Shown here: positions 18,160-32,767 of the stretch, one piece after another
How the letters are laid out: every line of letters starts with the position of its first letter
Position numbering within the stretch: the stretch's first letter is position 1
Origin: Malurus cyaneus samueli
Lineage: Eukaryota > Chordata > Aves > Passeriformes > Maluridae
Length of the DNA stretch: 64,000 bases
Reading direction: 5' to 3'
Assembly (NCBI GenBank): GCA_009741485.1
Contig: CM019230.1
Span: 8,165,012 to 8,229,011 of the forward strand
Position numbers and translations under genes: made by a program
Notes under the pieces: generated by a model
The model's database searches: none
The model's input: only the letters and a program-made list of their open reading frames with translations
Told to the model about the DNA's origin: nothing

Positions 18160-21100
18160 CAACATCATTTGGCTGTTGGGACCTGACTTTAGTGGAGGCC
18201 AAGGGCACACCTTACAGCCCCACAAGTCCTGAATCTGATACTCAGCTAATTACTGTGTATGACTGAGTCCTGGGAAAACTAAAGGGAGGTTTAACAGCCT
18301 ACATGTAGAATTATGGTGTCTGTAAACACCACGACCTTGGCTGCCTCTGGGAAAGTAGGAATGGAATGTACGATAACACAGGTGTTCAAAGACAGAAACA
18401 ACAACTCACCAATCATATACTGATGAGTAGAAAATGACAGCCTCATTAACCAATATGTGTTTACCACAAATATATACACTAGTTGCTAAGGGGTTAAAAG
18501 GGACTTGTGCCTTAATAAAGTAGCATTAGTTTTGTGTGTGCATGTGTGTCTTTGTGTCTGTTATTTTGTGTTGCTGTTGCTGTCTGGCCAACAGTGACAG
18601 ACCTTGGACTTAACTCTGCTGCTTTTGATCATCTGAGACAGTGTTTGCAAGTCATATCAGCCCTCTCCAAGTATCTGGGTCACAGTGTGAGTAGCTGCTG
18701 TTCCCAGGTGCAGAATAGTGGCTGCATCGGCCAGAGGTGTGATAAGATCAAAAGGATGAAGGAAACTCATTTGGAAGGGACTGTCACATACCTACCCTCT
18801 GCAAGGGGAATTGTCACTGCTCCTGTGAACCCATTGTCCACCCATCCATATCATGCCCAATGCCCTACAAGGGGTGCCTTGCCTAGAAGACCAAGAAAGT
18901 GTCTCTGTTCTCTGTCATCTCTGCTTTGTCCCCTCCTGCAGGAGGGGCAGGCAGGTTGTGTCTTGTGCCTCCTCACATCCCATGTCCTTGTGAGCAGTGA
19001 TGTTAAAAGAAAAGGCTGAAAATTCTGAAGTGGTGCATCTTGGGAAAGCAGAGGTGTTTGTGGGGACTGGGAAGGATGAGTAGAATGTGGAACACTCTAT
19101 GGACAGCAGAGACAATGGGTTCACACTTCAGGATTTCATGACATCTGACTACTTTGCAAACTGGTAATGCTTCTAAACACAGAACCTAAATGTGATGGTC
19201 TTCAAGGCAGAAACACACATCAAGGTGCAGAGTACTAGAATTTAAGCTAGACAGGATGTCTTCCCATCCTTAAGGGCTCTTGGAAATGTTCATCATTTCC
19301 CCTCTTCTGGTTTTCCAAAACATTTTTTAATGTTTTAAAAACACATGAAAGATTTGGGTAGCCAAAAATATGGCCTTAACAAAGAATGGACTTTGTCTAT
19401 GTCTCCACATTTCAGTACAGAACTACTGAAATCAAGCAAGGAGATGCTTCGAATTAACACGAAAATCTGTTTTTCCTGGGAGTGATTTGAGATTGTGAAT
19501 GAGCCCTTGTGGAATTGAGGAGTTATACTACATATGTTATACCACATAACCCACAGTAGACTGATATACAACTGCCTGAATCTTACTCTGTTGCAGGGGG
19601 TGTTATGGTTGTTAAAGCTGGTCTTTAGATCATAAACTACTTGTGACAATTCTTCAGAAGAGTACAGCCACATCTCAGACAAAGATAATATGTATGTTTC
19701 TTTGAACCATGGCATTCAAAAGCAAGGTTATCGAGAACAGGTGCCTTTATGACACCTATTATCTGATAGTGATTTCAAGTGCTCATCGTGTTCTCACATG
19801 TCTTCTGGGAGAAGCAGTCACTTTTTCAAAATTGCACTATTTTAGTGACCCTGATTTCCTTTTGGTCTAAATCCTTCTCCACCTTCAATTCTTTCTACCA
19901 CCTGTTGTCTTTCTTCTGTTGACTGTTCCACCTAGACGCCACCCAGCCTTCTCACCCCACACACCTGCTCTGTAACAGGAGCTCCTCAGCTGCTTTGGTG
20001 AGTGATGGAAAGGGCATCCTGAAGGTCGTGTCCTCATCCAGGACCCACTCTCCAGTTCTTTTCCATGGGTGCTTCCTGGAAAGACAGGAGGAACCTAACT
20101 AACTGTGCAACTTTGATATTCACACAGCATCTGCCCAGGTATTATAGTTTTACCTTCTGCTCCAGTTCACGGTTAAGTGATGCTGAAATATCTTTGGAGT
20201 CACAGTTTCTCTCTTCCTTGTCTCTTTTCTGAAAGACAGAAGTATAAAATACTGTACATACTTATGTGGCATATGTTATACCATTAAGCTATACCATAAT
20301 TGAAAAAATTAACTTTGCAGCAGTCTCAAGAGAGTACAATTAGAAGACAGAAGGATCTTCAAAATCCTTCCATGTTTTGGTGCCTGGGACAGGTAGTCAA
20401 GTAAGCTGTAGCCCCAGAAATACTAGCTTACCTATGCCATGGCCAGAATTTCCCTGTACCTATTCTGTATCTCTTCCCCTGGATTTTTTAAAGATTCTGG
20501 TGGTTGTGTTCATCAACCTGTTTTCCACAAAAATCAATTAACACTTCCTAGTCTTACAACATACATAATTTTTGAACTATATAGCACTATGACACTGCTT
20601 TGGACTAGACCCTTCCTGCAGGGAAGCATGCATTCCACCAAAACCATGCACTTCATTAGTCAACGGGACAAAGGGAGGTTAGGTTAAGGAAAATGTGTCC
20701 TACCATCTCCTGAGTCCAGTGCATCTTAATACTGGGAAGTGCTGGGATGAGAAGCCTTGCTCTGAATGATCAGTGTTTCAGCAATTCTGTTTCTTTGGTG
20801 CTAACATTCCTGGCAGCTCTCATTTTACACAGAGGGCAGCAGAAATGCTGCTGCAGTAGGAGCTGAGCATTCCCTGTCAGAGCAGTGCTCATCAGGGTTC
20901 CACAGAGTACACTGATGCCTCCAGCATGCCCTGTCATCCTGAGCATGGCTGACAACAGCACTGGAAAGCTGCAAATCCCATGGGGAATGTTTCTCAAATA
21001 AATCGTTGCACTGAAGAATCCAGAGATTTATAAGATCTGACCACCTTTTTTCCTTTTTTTTTTTTCCCCTGGAGATCTTGGTTTTCATGACTTTTGAACC

Positions 21101-24100
21101 CCAGTTTAGTTTTTTATCTATCAAGATTCACATCTGGTACAGCAGAGTATAAAGAAGGAAAAATACTGTTCATAACAAGGGAATAAAATTGCTTCCCTGG
21201 TAAGATTAGCAATGGCAGCCTGAAGACACATTGGTTCTATTGTCGATCATTGACAGACATGCTGTGATAGCAACAGTGCTGCACCAAGAATAACTTTTAT
21301 CAATGTGATTAGGAGTAAAATGATTTTTAAATAAAAACTGCTTGTGGAGCTAACTCTAGATTACCAAAAAGCCAATGGGAGTTACTTGTGAGTTTTTTGG
21401 TTGCAATTAAGATTCCAAGAGCATCTAAAAAAACAGATGATCAGGCTATAATAAGAGCACAGACCTGTGAAAAAAAGCTGATTTTTCACTGGAGAGCAGT
21501 TAGGAATATTCCTGCTCTTTTTTTTTAGCAATATGTTTTGGAATAAACAGAAGAATAGTAATGCACCAAGTATAGTGGGTACTCATCCAATATTGTTAAA
21601 TTAATTAAAATCTGAAGAAATTGAATTATTTTCTAGTGCATATAAACAGTGCTCAAATCAATGCCAGGGAAATTGATATTGCAAATAAAAAAATCAGGCT
21701 TTAAGAGTGTATCTGAGAATATATCCCAGCATTTGTGATTTATGTATCAATAAACATTATTAAATAAGGAAGAAAAGATGCTGCAAGTATCAACACAGCT
21801 TTTATAAAATAAAATCAAAATGTGCACAAAAAGGTGTCCTCGCCAGTGCTGGGTACTTCAGTGCTCAGGCTGAAGCAGAGAAATTCAGTGGCAGCAATAT
21901 AAACTTACTGCCATTTCTCTGGCTGAGGCCAGAACCACCCCAGTGCAGAGCAGCGCTCAATTAGATTTAAAAAGATACCTAAAAGGGTATCAAGGAAAGC
22001 AGAGTTTTCCATTGATGAGAGTTTACTTAGATGAGAAAGATTTGCCCACAACACTGTCACTTTCATCCCAGGCCTAAGAGCTTTCCTAGGACAATTGGAT
22101 TCAATGCAGGTGGATCATTTGTGAAGAAAGTTCAAAGTGGAAGAGACATGAAAGACAATGAGACACCCTCCTTTTGGCACAGTTACTTCTAAATTTGTCT
22201 GTTCCTTTATTCTGTTCAGGTACAGTATCAGAAATAGCTGTCCTTCTCTACAGAGGAGGGAAGAAATTTGAGACAAGCATTTGTTTAGCCAATACTGTTA
22301 ACAAACCCCTCACAAACATTATCAGAAATAAAGTGCTGGGTGTGGACCAGCTTCAAATATCTTCAAATCAGTGTTACTAACATTATCAGGGATTCTAGCC
22401 TGATTAGCCCAGGGGGATGATTGGGAGGAATGGGCTCTCAGCAGAACAAGCTCAGAAAGGATGTAGACAGAACTAGTTCAGAGAGAAAGATATCGGAAAG
22501 AAGTCTCACACTGTGGGGTACATAAAAAATCTAAATTAACTGCACCTTAAGAAAGAATTTCAGAAGGAAAATGTATAAATAAAACAAGAACAGTGAATAA
22601 AACTCGCTATGAAATGAAATGTAACAGAAATTTGTGGTACTAGTACAGTTTCTGGGCTGAATAACAGCATAAGCAGGCAGTGCCAAATTACTTTCTGACA
22701 CCAAGACTGGGCACATGTAGCCACAGCATAAATTTGCTATGCGATTTCTGCAGCCAAGTAACATTATCACAAAAGATTTCGGAAAGAAAACCCATTGTGA
22801 TCCCCATATAGGCATGGCTCTGATTTCTAACTCACAGATGCAGGAATGGGGCATGGTCAAAGTGGATGGATTATTTTTCTGAATTGAGGAAATGAGCAAT
22901 GTCAGTATTTTTGGGATCAGGCACAAGTCAGACATCAATACATGTCAAGAACACACCCTGTCTCCAAATGGCAGGAAGGGATCCTCCATCAGGAACCTTT
23001 ACACTGAAGTCAAGTCCAACACGAGGGAAGGAACACGTAACCCCAGTTCCTTTGCTCCTTTTCATTTTCCAGCCATTAGCCTTTGCTGAACAATGGAAGA
23101 TTTTTATCCCTGTGAGTGACAGCAACTGATCCATCATGTACAGTTAAGCAGGAGCACACTTGTCTTCTGCTCTAGAAAGGCAAGCCCAGAAAAATGGCAA
23201 ATCTGCTGACAACTGCAAAAAAATCACTGTCACCAAGAACTGGAGCCGCTGGAGCCCAGACATACAAACACTTCTGGAAAGTTCATGGGCTGCAGGTTTC
23301 TGCATTCTTCAACAAGATGTAACTCAGGAATTTGGGAAGTCAGTATTCTGCACCCAAAAAAAGGGCAATTGTTGTTACAATAATAGTAAAAGAAAACATT
23401 GAACCACACCCTAAAAATTACATTAAAAAACTAAGGAAAACCTTGTTTTGTACAATGGCAGTAAGTAAGCAAACACAGGTTATCTGAAGAAGTGGGAAGA
23501 TCCTCTCATTCCTTCAGATGTCCAGTCTCTTTTCAGGACCATTCTCAGAGCTGCCTCTGTACAAGTCTTGAGGAACACACCCTGTGGCCTGAGTGGACTG
23601 GGATCCAGGCACATGGAGAGTCTGTGCCCAGGTACCAGCAGGTTCACTTTGTGTTTATGAGCATCTACATTGACTCAACTGGGCCCTCATCTGAGTGGAG
23701 CTAGGCAAGGTCATTTGTGCCCCTGGAATTTGTGTGAGTGCTCAGTGTGTTCAGCTGTGCTGTTATGTGGCCAGCTGTGCATACATGTTGCAAATGTGTT
23801 CTCCATGTGCTTGTGCCTTCTGCAAATTCTTGCTCAGCCTCACTACTTGGTTGGACCTGGAATTGGATCTGTGGCAGTCTTGTCTCTGTCACAAACTCAG
23901 CCTTGTTATCTGACAAGAAAACCTCAGAAACAAATCTTGCATGGAAACTGCTGTTAAGGTAGAAAACAGTCAGGCACTGAGCACTGGCAGATGGGAAAAA
24001 GAGTGCTTCCCACCAGACAGCCAGCCTGCCAGCTCATGCCCTTCATCTAGCAGGGCTGCAGGGGCCTTTGCTGCTCAAAATATTCTGGCAGTGTCTGAGA

Positions 24101-27100
24101 CAACAAGTGAATGACAAACATATTTAGCAAGTTCCTGTGGCTGACCTGGCTGGGAAGGCATCAACCTCCCTATTTCACTTCTGTATTAGACACAAGTGTT
24201 GTTTGCTCAGTGCTGACAGGAAGGAAGCTTGATGGAAAGCAAATAGATGAAAATAGAAGACAGAGAAAGCAAACAGAATGTTGGTTTTGTGATCAAAGTA
24301 TCCAGTCCAATATGCCCTCAGAGAACTATCAGTAAAAGCCTTTTGACACAGGCACACAAGGCTTGTTTATTTGGGACATTTCCTGGCAGAAGTGATGGCA
24401 GAGCATCTGACGCAAGGCAATAGAAAATGCAGGTGCGTGCGAGAGCCCCTGTTCATTTCTACAGAGACACAAACTCTCACACGTACACACACTCTCCTGC
24501 ACTGTTAAATAGCCTAAAACTTATTCCTTCATCATCTACAATTTGACAACCACAATTCAAGAATTTCAACATTTTCTTCTCCGAGTCTTATGGCCAACGC
24601 ATTAATTTCTCTTTTCCTTCCTGAGACAGCAAAGCTGTGGTAGTATCAGCAACCAGCCTGTGCTGTCTCCTTGCTCTGAACTCCTTGCTCTTTGCATATC
24701 CCCCTGCTAACACACTGCACAGTGGGCCTGTGCTGCTGGAAGCATCCTGAATGCTTTGCATAATGTGGAAGCCAAGCTTCCTTGTTATGCAGATTAATAG
24801 ATGTCATGCCACAACCTGCTCCAACCAATCCAAGTAGCCATTGCATAAGTGGATTATTTTCTGGGCATTTTAACTGCCCCTTGCCACTGGCAGGATTGCT
24901 GAAAGGATATCTCAAGTGAGGATATGAGGAAAATGCTGCTTCAGTAAGAGCCAGCTACGTGAAGCCCAGCACCTTCCTGGGCAAGTCACTGACAACCACA
25001 GTCCAGTCTCTGTGCTACATGTCAAGTTCCCAATAACACAACTCCCTTTTCTGCAATACTTCTGTGATCAGAGAGCACATGCTGTTTTCTCTGGCACTGA
25101 TGTATCATTCCTGGCTGAGCAGAAGGAGGATAGAACTCATTCGAGCATGCAATTAGTTGCTAAGTAAAATCTTCCATGACATTCAGATATGCAGTCTACA
25201 GCTTTCTTCCATTTTTTTTTTTTTTTTCTGAGTTAGTGCCTGTGGAGACTCCTGATATTGAAGACTCAGAGAACAGAGACAATGCTGCAAACATTTCTTA
25301 TGAGCCAAGCACTGGTTCCCTGTGGAAATTTGATGTCACATAGGATATCTCCTTCCTGTTGTGTTACACAGGTATTGATTCAACAGGATACAAGGATTCT
25401 TTTTCTTCAGTTATACAGCCACACTTCTATGGCCAGGAAAAGGAGAAATAATTTCACCTCCCAATGCAGAAGTGGAAAAATCACTCTCTCCAAGCAATTT
25501 TGTCATCAAAGAAGAGGAAAACACTTACTCTGCAGCACACAGAAACCTCTTTCCCTATCACAGAGAGCTATGAATGCTGTTTCAAATACTTATGGGAGAA
25601 TTGGGAGGATGAAACAGAAAAAAAAGGGGAGTGAATATGGCCACAGTCAACAGAGTCCATAGTTCTGTGAAGAAAAATTAGTCCACCTACACAGTCACAG
25701 AGATTCACTCCCTGGAGACCTTCAGAGTCTGCATAGCAGCAGCAAGGAAAACACAGATCAAAAATATCAGAATACCATAAATAGTGTGGGACAAGCATAT
25801 GTGGGTATGATTGTGAGGAGAACTATCACTTTAAATGAAATTTTAACGTCTAAAGCAAATGTATAAATCTCTGAGTTTTTATATTTGGCCCAGATCATAT
25901 TCCCTTTGCAGCTGGTGGAGTCAAATGCGTCAGAGACCTCTAACCTCCCCCTCAAATTTTACAATGTCAGCGAAAAATTAGATTATTTCTTCTGAAACCT
26001 GACCCCTGAGAGCACTGATATCAATAGTCTTAAAAATAGGCCCATCAGCTGGGGTCATCAGAGATGTGTTTGCATTTGAATTGCTAAGCCAAGAGATTTT
26101 CATATTAAATCAGTCTCCACTGGGTTTCCCCAGCATAGGCGAGTTCATTTAGAGAACCTCATAGACTTTATGTATACTGGGGAGACAGACAACTTTTTCA
26201 ATTCTTTGACACAAACATGAATCAGAATGAGAGATATTTTCAAGCACTCTGTACCGTCCTTCCCACTGAAAACAGTATCCAGTGTAATATGACCCAGGCA
26301 TCTGAAATATCAGCTCTTGAAAATGCCCTGTCAGCCTTGGGCCCTCCAAGCTGGAGAGGAGGCAGCCAGCAGATGTAAGATAAGGTCTGTAAAATTTAGA
26401 TAGGACAATGAGAGGGAGTGGATGGATGGCTGAACTTCCCTGTACCTGAAGTAAGGCCATCAGGTGAAGTGAGCTGGTGACCAAACATAAATGCACAGGA
26501 TACTTCAAACCAGCCATAGTTATCTTCTGTGATCATCACCACCAAGTAGCTACTGAAGGTTCACATTCATTTTAAAATCTGCCACATAAATCCATGAGAG
26601 GAAAACTAGATGCAAACTCCTGATTCCATACAACAAAGACAGCAAGACTGGGATGTCCCTGAGCTGGGGGCACTTGAGGAATGGGGTGGTGTTCAGGGAA
26701 GGCCGCAGCACATCTGCCTGTCTCATCATTCCTGTGCTTTTCAGCCTCAGACACCATTGAAACTGAGCTGCTGCCAGGACAATGCTCTGGGCCACCCTTT
26801 GGTTCCTGACATGTCTGTCCCAATGAGCCAACAGACAGCAGCCAGGCAGAGACAGCCCCTTGCAGAGGGGCCATGGAGAGCCTGGAGCCCAGGAGCTGCT
26901 GCTCTGGGGCCAGGACACCCCTGTGTTGGCACAGCAGCAGGCTGAGCACAGGCAGTGCCAGACACAGCCACTGCTTGTGGCTCTGGGCAGAGCACTCACC
27001 TGGGAAGGGAAATGCTCCTTGCTTGCCTCCCATGAGGTTTGTGACACAGTCTCAGGTGCCCACTGGGTTCAGGTGCCAAGATATGATCACAGCACAGCTG

Positions 27101-27385
27101 GGCTGTGGGCTGCTATGGGCAGTGGGACAAACCAGCAGGGCTTTCAGCAAAGCTGTTGGAAGTTTATCATAGATCCTCATTTTCTTCTTCAGTGCCTGGC
27201 CCATAACCTCAGTGTTAAACTGTCTGAAAATAGAGAAGCTAACTTAGTGTGCCGTGCTGTTACTGCACTTCTGTGCCGCAATCTGCAAAGTCATGCAGCA
27301 ATGCCTGAACCAGATTTATGCTGCTTTTTCCCTAAGTAGAAGAGCCTTACCATGCTGCTTAGCCTGCTCTCTACCTCATGAAATG
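18160..27385. other. 9-kb intergenic stretch without recognisable genes
   Basis: Single-copy AT-rich sequence. It holds a TG-rich patch near 18,530-18,580, a T run at about 21,051-21,065, a poly-T run near 25,213-25,229 and a GC-richer block near 26,640-27,060. No MYH exon, no known domain and no complete gene structure was seen. ORFs of 90-165 codons in the GC-richer block overlap each other on both strands and lack family features. Confidence 0.6.
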
Positions 27386-27386
27386 A

Positions 27387-27790
27387 TCATGAAATCATTC
27401 AGAACAGCTGAGATTTTGAAGATGTTCAAAGATCACCTAATGCAACAACCTACTCAAAACTGGCCAAACTACTTCAGGCTGCTCAGGAGTTTGTCCAGTC
27501 ACATCCTGAACACCTCTACAACTAGAGCCCCTCTGGATAGCCTCTTCCTGACTTGGATCACTGCCATGGTGAAAACAATTTTCCTTATATCGAATGTGAA
27601 TTTTCCACATTCCACTTTGTATTCCACTCTTTCTCACTGTATCATATACCTGTAGATCATAAGATCCCCCTTTAGCAGCTTCTTCATCAAATTAAATAAA
27701 CCCATTTCTTTTAGCTTCTTCTTATGCATCACATACTCCATCCCCCTGACCTTCTTTGTGGCCAAAAGACTACAAAACAGTCTTTAGAAA
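27387..27790 (-). mobile_element. CR1 LINE fragment, old
   Basis: On the + strand the order is the reverse complement of a CR1 3' region: a decayed tcacctaatgcaacaacc segment, then aacacctctacaa, then tttccttatatcgaatgtgaa, then ccatccccctgaccttctttgtggcc. It is strongly diverged, with no ORF left. Confidence 0.7.
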
Positions 27791-30129
27791 ACGAATTCTC
27801 ACCAAGTTATTTGTGACCATGTTATGTTCTTTGCAGCTTTACACTGCCTTTTTTTAGCAGTTCTTTAGACCAAACACTCTTTCCTTCCACTGGAAAAGTG
27901 TTTCTTGTGCATCTTTTTTCACTGACAGGTTTGGTTTTGACTATCCTACACAGACAAACTCTTTTTTGCTACTTCTCAAGTAAGTGGTTTCTAGATCATT
28001 TTCATGCAGCAATTCCAGCCTAAGCCTCTTTTTGCACATATAGCAATTATCACATCCAGTATTTCTAAGGGGCTCATACAGCAACCTTAACATTTCTTCA
28101 GCTGTACCAGAACTAGTTCAAACTCCTGATCATACTAGAGTCATTCTGCTGACTTACAATTCTGCTCTGACTTCTTAGGATTGTGGGCACTGGTCCATCT
28201 TCCTTATGTCATGTATAAATGACATCCTCTTCCAAGACACTGTATTGAGATTTGTTCCCAGCTCTGTAAGTTTTCATGTCTCTGTGTATCATATTAAAAA
28301 AAAAAAAACCTCACTGGACATAACGGTTATATGCTCATCTTCTTGCCGAGAGACTTCTGTCACAGTTCAGATAACACCAACCAGAAACCGTCAGTGGGTA
28401 GGGCGGCCCACACAAGTGTCTGTGGCACACCAAGGCAAAGTAAATGTTTGTCCTTTAAAGTCAGAAACAAAGCAAAACTAACCTTGCTGGTCTCTGGGTT
28501 AAAGAACAGCTCATTTTTAGTTTAATAAATACAGACAAAGTCTGGGCTTGTATCAAGGATCTACACTCTTTGGGATTCCTTATATCACCTATTCTAATAG
28601 GATGCTCCCAAAGAAGGAGGTCTGCTGATCTGTAGGTTCCCAAGCAGTGCATTCCCATAAGATCCTTATGTGTCTGCAATAGTACTGCAGGAAATGTACT
28701 ACTGTGAGTACGAAAGAATGACAAATCTGAGTTATAGCTCATAATGCATCATCCAAGTAACTCCTTGGAGGAGAGATCGGAGCTGAGTAGACCGCTCACT
28801 ATTTACCACTGTCAGAAACTGGTTCAAATCCAACTACAAATTCTTGGACTTGGAGTTGTTCTAACTCCAAAACCACTTTTTCATGACAAACTCAGAAAGC
28901 TTGGGAAAATACACATATGTGCAAACCTAAAACCTGGCAAAGTCTCGCAGAAAAGCTGTGTGAGTAGGTGATGCAGAAGAATGCCTGAACCAGAACAGCA
29001 TTTCAGGAAAGGGCAGAGGAAACAGAGAACCTCACAGCTTCCCCACCTTGGCCACATTCACCAGCCCATGAGTGCAGCTGCCCAGCCAGGCTCTTAACCC
29101 ATCTGTACCATGACCTCATGGCCATTATAGAATGGGAAGACTCTCAGCAGCATGAGAAGGGTATTCCTTCCCGATGCCTGGGCCACTCAGTGACGTTGAG
29201 TATGGGGAGCTGGATAACAGGAATCACAGTGATTTGTGATCCTACTCTGTATTGCAATCACTCTTGTGCTTGCATTCACTTTGCATTGTGTCACATCGCC
29301 GTATTACTATGCTGACTCAAACTCACATGCAACATCAAGCACCTTCAAGTAACTAAATTTTGTATTAAACATTAAAAACCCTTAGCATGTGGAATATGTA
29401 AAAGGACCAAACTTGACTGCTGCCATAATGTCTTAGGAGAAGCTCACTCAATTTGTTGTGGGAGGTAGTTATGAGTAAGCTGCTTCTCACAGAAGACAGA
29501 AAGGCATTAGGCTCTGGCATGAGTTACTTTTACAGAAGAGATAATGACATTGCTGAATCTGAATGGAAGACAAATTCCTCTGGGAACTTATGTCAGCAGG
29601 GAAGAGTGAGAGAGAACTAATAAGAACTAAATGAAAGCCAAGTTGCTTTTAGAATTCCTAAGTGCAGTATTTCAAAGAATGCCATGACAAATGCTGGTCA
29701 CATCATTATCTTCAACAGACCAGAAAATGTGAGAGAAGTCACAGCTTCTTTTTAAACTGCACTCAGATTGGCAAATCTAAATAATTTCATCTTGCTCGGA
29801 CCTCCTAATATAGGATTTTGCTTGCAGTAGAAGTGGGGAAGGCAGTTAAGTAAATTGTCCAATTGTCCTAGCACACCTAGTTGGATAGCTATTTTTGTCT
29901 TTGAGAAAGATCATGCTCTTTCCAATTAGCCCGCAAAGAAGGATTTTCACAGTAACTCAAGATGAAATCATGGCCTGAGGTGAGAAGGTGTGAACAAGTT
30001 GCAGATTTGCAGGCTGAAGGGGGTGGGTAGGGAGGAGGAATTAAACAATGCAGGTTTTTCTGGATCTCGATATGAAAGATCCAAGAGAAACTGCCTTAAT
30101 AAAACAGTCAGTTGAATAAAATAGTGCTG
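27791..30129. other. Intergenic, nothing recognised
   Basis: AT-rich, with an A12 run near 28,295. No gene or repeat family identified. Confidence 0.55.
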
Positions 30130-30546
30130 TGGCTAGAGAATGGTATTCTCCAGTGCAGTACTTCCTCTAAAACCATGTGCCGTTCCCCCCTTCCCCTCCC
30201 CTGCAGCACACTGGAGAGAATTGGAGGCACAAAAGGCAAAGATCAGAGATTGAGATAAGAGAAATTTACAGGAAACAGCAATAAGAAAACAAACAGTGAG
30301 AGCAATGGTACTAAGGACAGAGGGTGCAAGGAAAGAAAGAATTCTCAAGAAACCCCTCCAACAACAGACAATACCAGGTAGCTCCCTGTGCCGCATTTCC
30401 AAGGAAGGAACCCCTTCTCTCTGGAAGAGACTCCTTTTCCCTGCCCAAGCAAGGCTCTGAGGTGACACAGAATAACCTATGGGTCCTGGCCCTGCCCCAA
30501 CCTGGCCACTGCAAAAATCAACCATGTCCTGGCTGGAACCAGGACA
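30130..30546 (-). mobile_element. ERVL-type LTR at the 3' side of an integrase relic
   Basis: On the minus strand it begins TGTCCTGGTTCCAGCCAGGA, as many avian ERVL LTRs do. It contains a ccaggacccataggttattc segment and ends after a cttatctcaatctctgat segment and a GGGGAGGGG purine stretch. It has the same orientation as the integrase relic at 30,850-31,480 and lies downstream of it, as expected for the 3' LTR of one old provirus. The outer edge near 30,130 is approximate. Confidence 0.6.
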
Positions 30547-30849
30547 ATATCCACTCCTTATTCCAACTATATACATACATATGCATATATGTGTGTGTAT
30601 AGACACATTTATTTGTTTGTTTATCTAGTTAAAAGAACATATAATTTTCATAGTCAATGGCTGCCCCTCCACAATGTCTGTTGGGTTCATGTAGTCCATG
30701 ACTGTGGGTTTGAACCATCCTTGGTGCCTCCCAGGGCAGAAGGGCTGCTGTGCTGTCAGTTGGCTGCTGCAGCAGGAGCTCAGGACTGGTGTATCTGGAG
30801 CAGCCCATCCTCGTTGGCCATGGCAGTTATGGGACACACTGAGACTGTC

Positions 30850-31480
30850 ATTCAGCAACCAGTATTACACAATTTAACATGATAGACTGTTCTCACCCAA
30901 AACCCAAACTCTCTTGAGGTACACATTGTGTTTCCTCGTCCTTCTGCATTACCAGTGCACCCAGGCCCTTGAGCAAAAACAATCCCAGGGATGGGTTTGC
31001 CTTTTCTTGAGGCAGGAGTGATCCAAACTGGCTTCCCTAAGACATTTCTCATACGCACCATGGGGATTTTATCCCCTTCTGTGGAGGTTTTGATTGGGCA
31101 GGGCCAGCTCAGGTCTTAAGTAACCTGGTGGCCTTCACTAAATGCAGTTCCTAATGTTTGGATGTCCCACAACCCATTGCTTTCAATGTGGTTTTTAGCA
31201 GTCCATTGCACTGTTCAGCTTTCCCAGGCTGGAGCATGACAGGGTATATGAAACACCCACTCAATCCTGTGCTCTCTGGCCCAGGTGTCCCTGAGGCTCT
31301 TTTGGAAATGAGTCCCACTGTCCAACCCAATTCTTTCAGCGCTGCCATGTCTCCCCAGGACTTGCTTTTCAAGGCCCAGGATGGCGTTCTGGGCAGTTTT
31401 GTGAGGCACAGGGTGCATCTCCAGCCATCCAGGGGCTATTCCCACCAGCTCCCTGAATACATTTGTCTTACACAAGGATC
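30850..31480 (-). pseudogene. Endogenous retrovirus (ERVL class) pol, integrase region, decayed
   Basis: Minus-strand translation of 31,475-31,215 shows retroviral integrase core features: a VPH...AILGLEKQVL segment, a decayed form of the acidic-residue motif, and a FHIPCHAPAW segment. After a stop at about 31,214 the match continues in the other frames (31,151 onward, GLLKTTLKAMGCG) and ends with a C-terminal portion near 30,900-31,060 (ANPG...AQGPGC type residues). Stops and frame changes make it non-functional. No gag, reverse transcriptase or env was recognised nearby, so only the end of pol and one LTR remain. Confidence 0.75.
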
Positions 31481-32767
31481 CAAAGACAAATGGTCTCTAA
31501 TGAGAGTCATATTTCAACCCATGATCCCAAATCAAATCCCTGGCACAGCTCTAAAATGAAAATTCAACTGAAAATTAATTAAAACTGGGGAGTATGAAAA
31601 TCAACAAATTCACACATTGGTGACTGTAACATAAAGGATAGATAGCAGCATGGTTTTTAACCACTATCAGGTATATTAAACCCCATCTCAATTCAGACTA
31701 TCATAGTAAGTATGAAAATCTGTGGACTCCAAACCCTGGTATACAGAGTCACTCCAGGGTTTTTCAGTGAAGAAATACTGATAAAATGCATATGCTCCAT
31801 GACTGAGTAATAGTCGCAAAAATAAATCCATGGAATTCAATAATTTTACTAGCGCCCATGGATCTGCAACTGCTATCACCTCTGGTGTGTTTTTTGGTGG
31901 ATATTCTTTATATCTGCGTAATTCAGGGCTAACCACACAGGAATGTTACTGAACCTGAAGAAAATGGGTAAAGTAAGGAGAAGAAAAACAGGAGAAAAAA
32001 GTGGTGGCCTTCCAGTACTGTAAGAGGAAAAATGGAATAAGCTGTTACCTCAAAACATTTGAGATTTCCTTTTTTATTTGATTACAGGAAGACAGTCTTC
32101 TACTTCCTTGGTTACATATACAAACATGTACACTCCTTCTCAATACCAGGATTGTCAACTTCCTTTGGACTGTACCTACATGACACCAACCTATGCACAT
32201 TATTTATATTTCCCTTTGTTCAATATAATGATATTCCTGTCTTCTAGTTGCTCCAGCCTGTCAAGTCCTTCTGAATAGAAACATACATTACAATGAGAAC
32301 CCAATAACACCAATTCAAGCTACAGTGTGCATAACCATTAGCAAATCGCCACACAGAGGAAGGCTCAGAGATGGTTAGCAAGGATGATGTGCACAAGAAG
32401 CTGAGAAGAGAATGCAGGAAGTGATCACAGATATCTCAAAGGGAGATGAACTTAACACAAAGGGGACCTTCATTTTGAATAAATGGCTGTATCAGTGAGT
32501 GGCTCAACTGCTTATGTGCATGATTTTCCCTTAAAAACAGTAGAAAGCACAATCCTCCCAAGTCAGACCAGGCAGGGTGGAAGAAATAAGGGTGTGATGG
32601 GTGTATGTGTATGAGCCTCAGGCCAGCATAGGGTTATAAAAATCAAACAATTTTGTTCAAATTAACTTTAAGGAGTGCAATGGGTTTGTGCTGGCTTCAA
32701 CACACGTATTCCTTCCCAGAGACAGGGGATGCTCAGCATCATGGTGGTGAGTATCTAGTGACTTATA
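31481..32767. other. Intergenic, nothing firm
   Basis: The first few hundred bases may be further degraded provirus upstream of the integrase relic, but I see no clear domain. The rest is AT-rich single-copy sequence. Confidence 0.5.

Noticed and set aside
26550..27047. 165-codon and 153-codon overlapping minus-strand frames
   Set aside because: GC-richer non-coding block with open frames on both strands; no recognisable domain, no splice structure.
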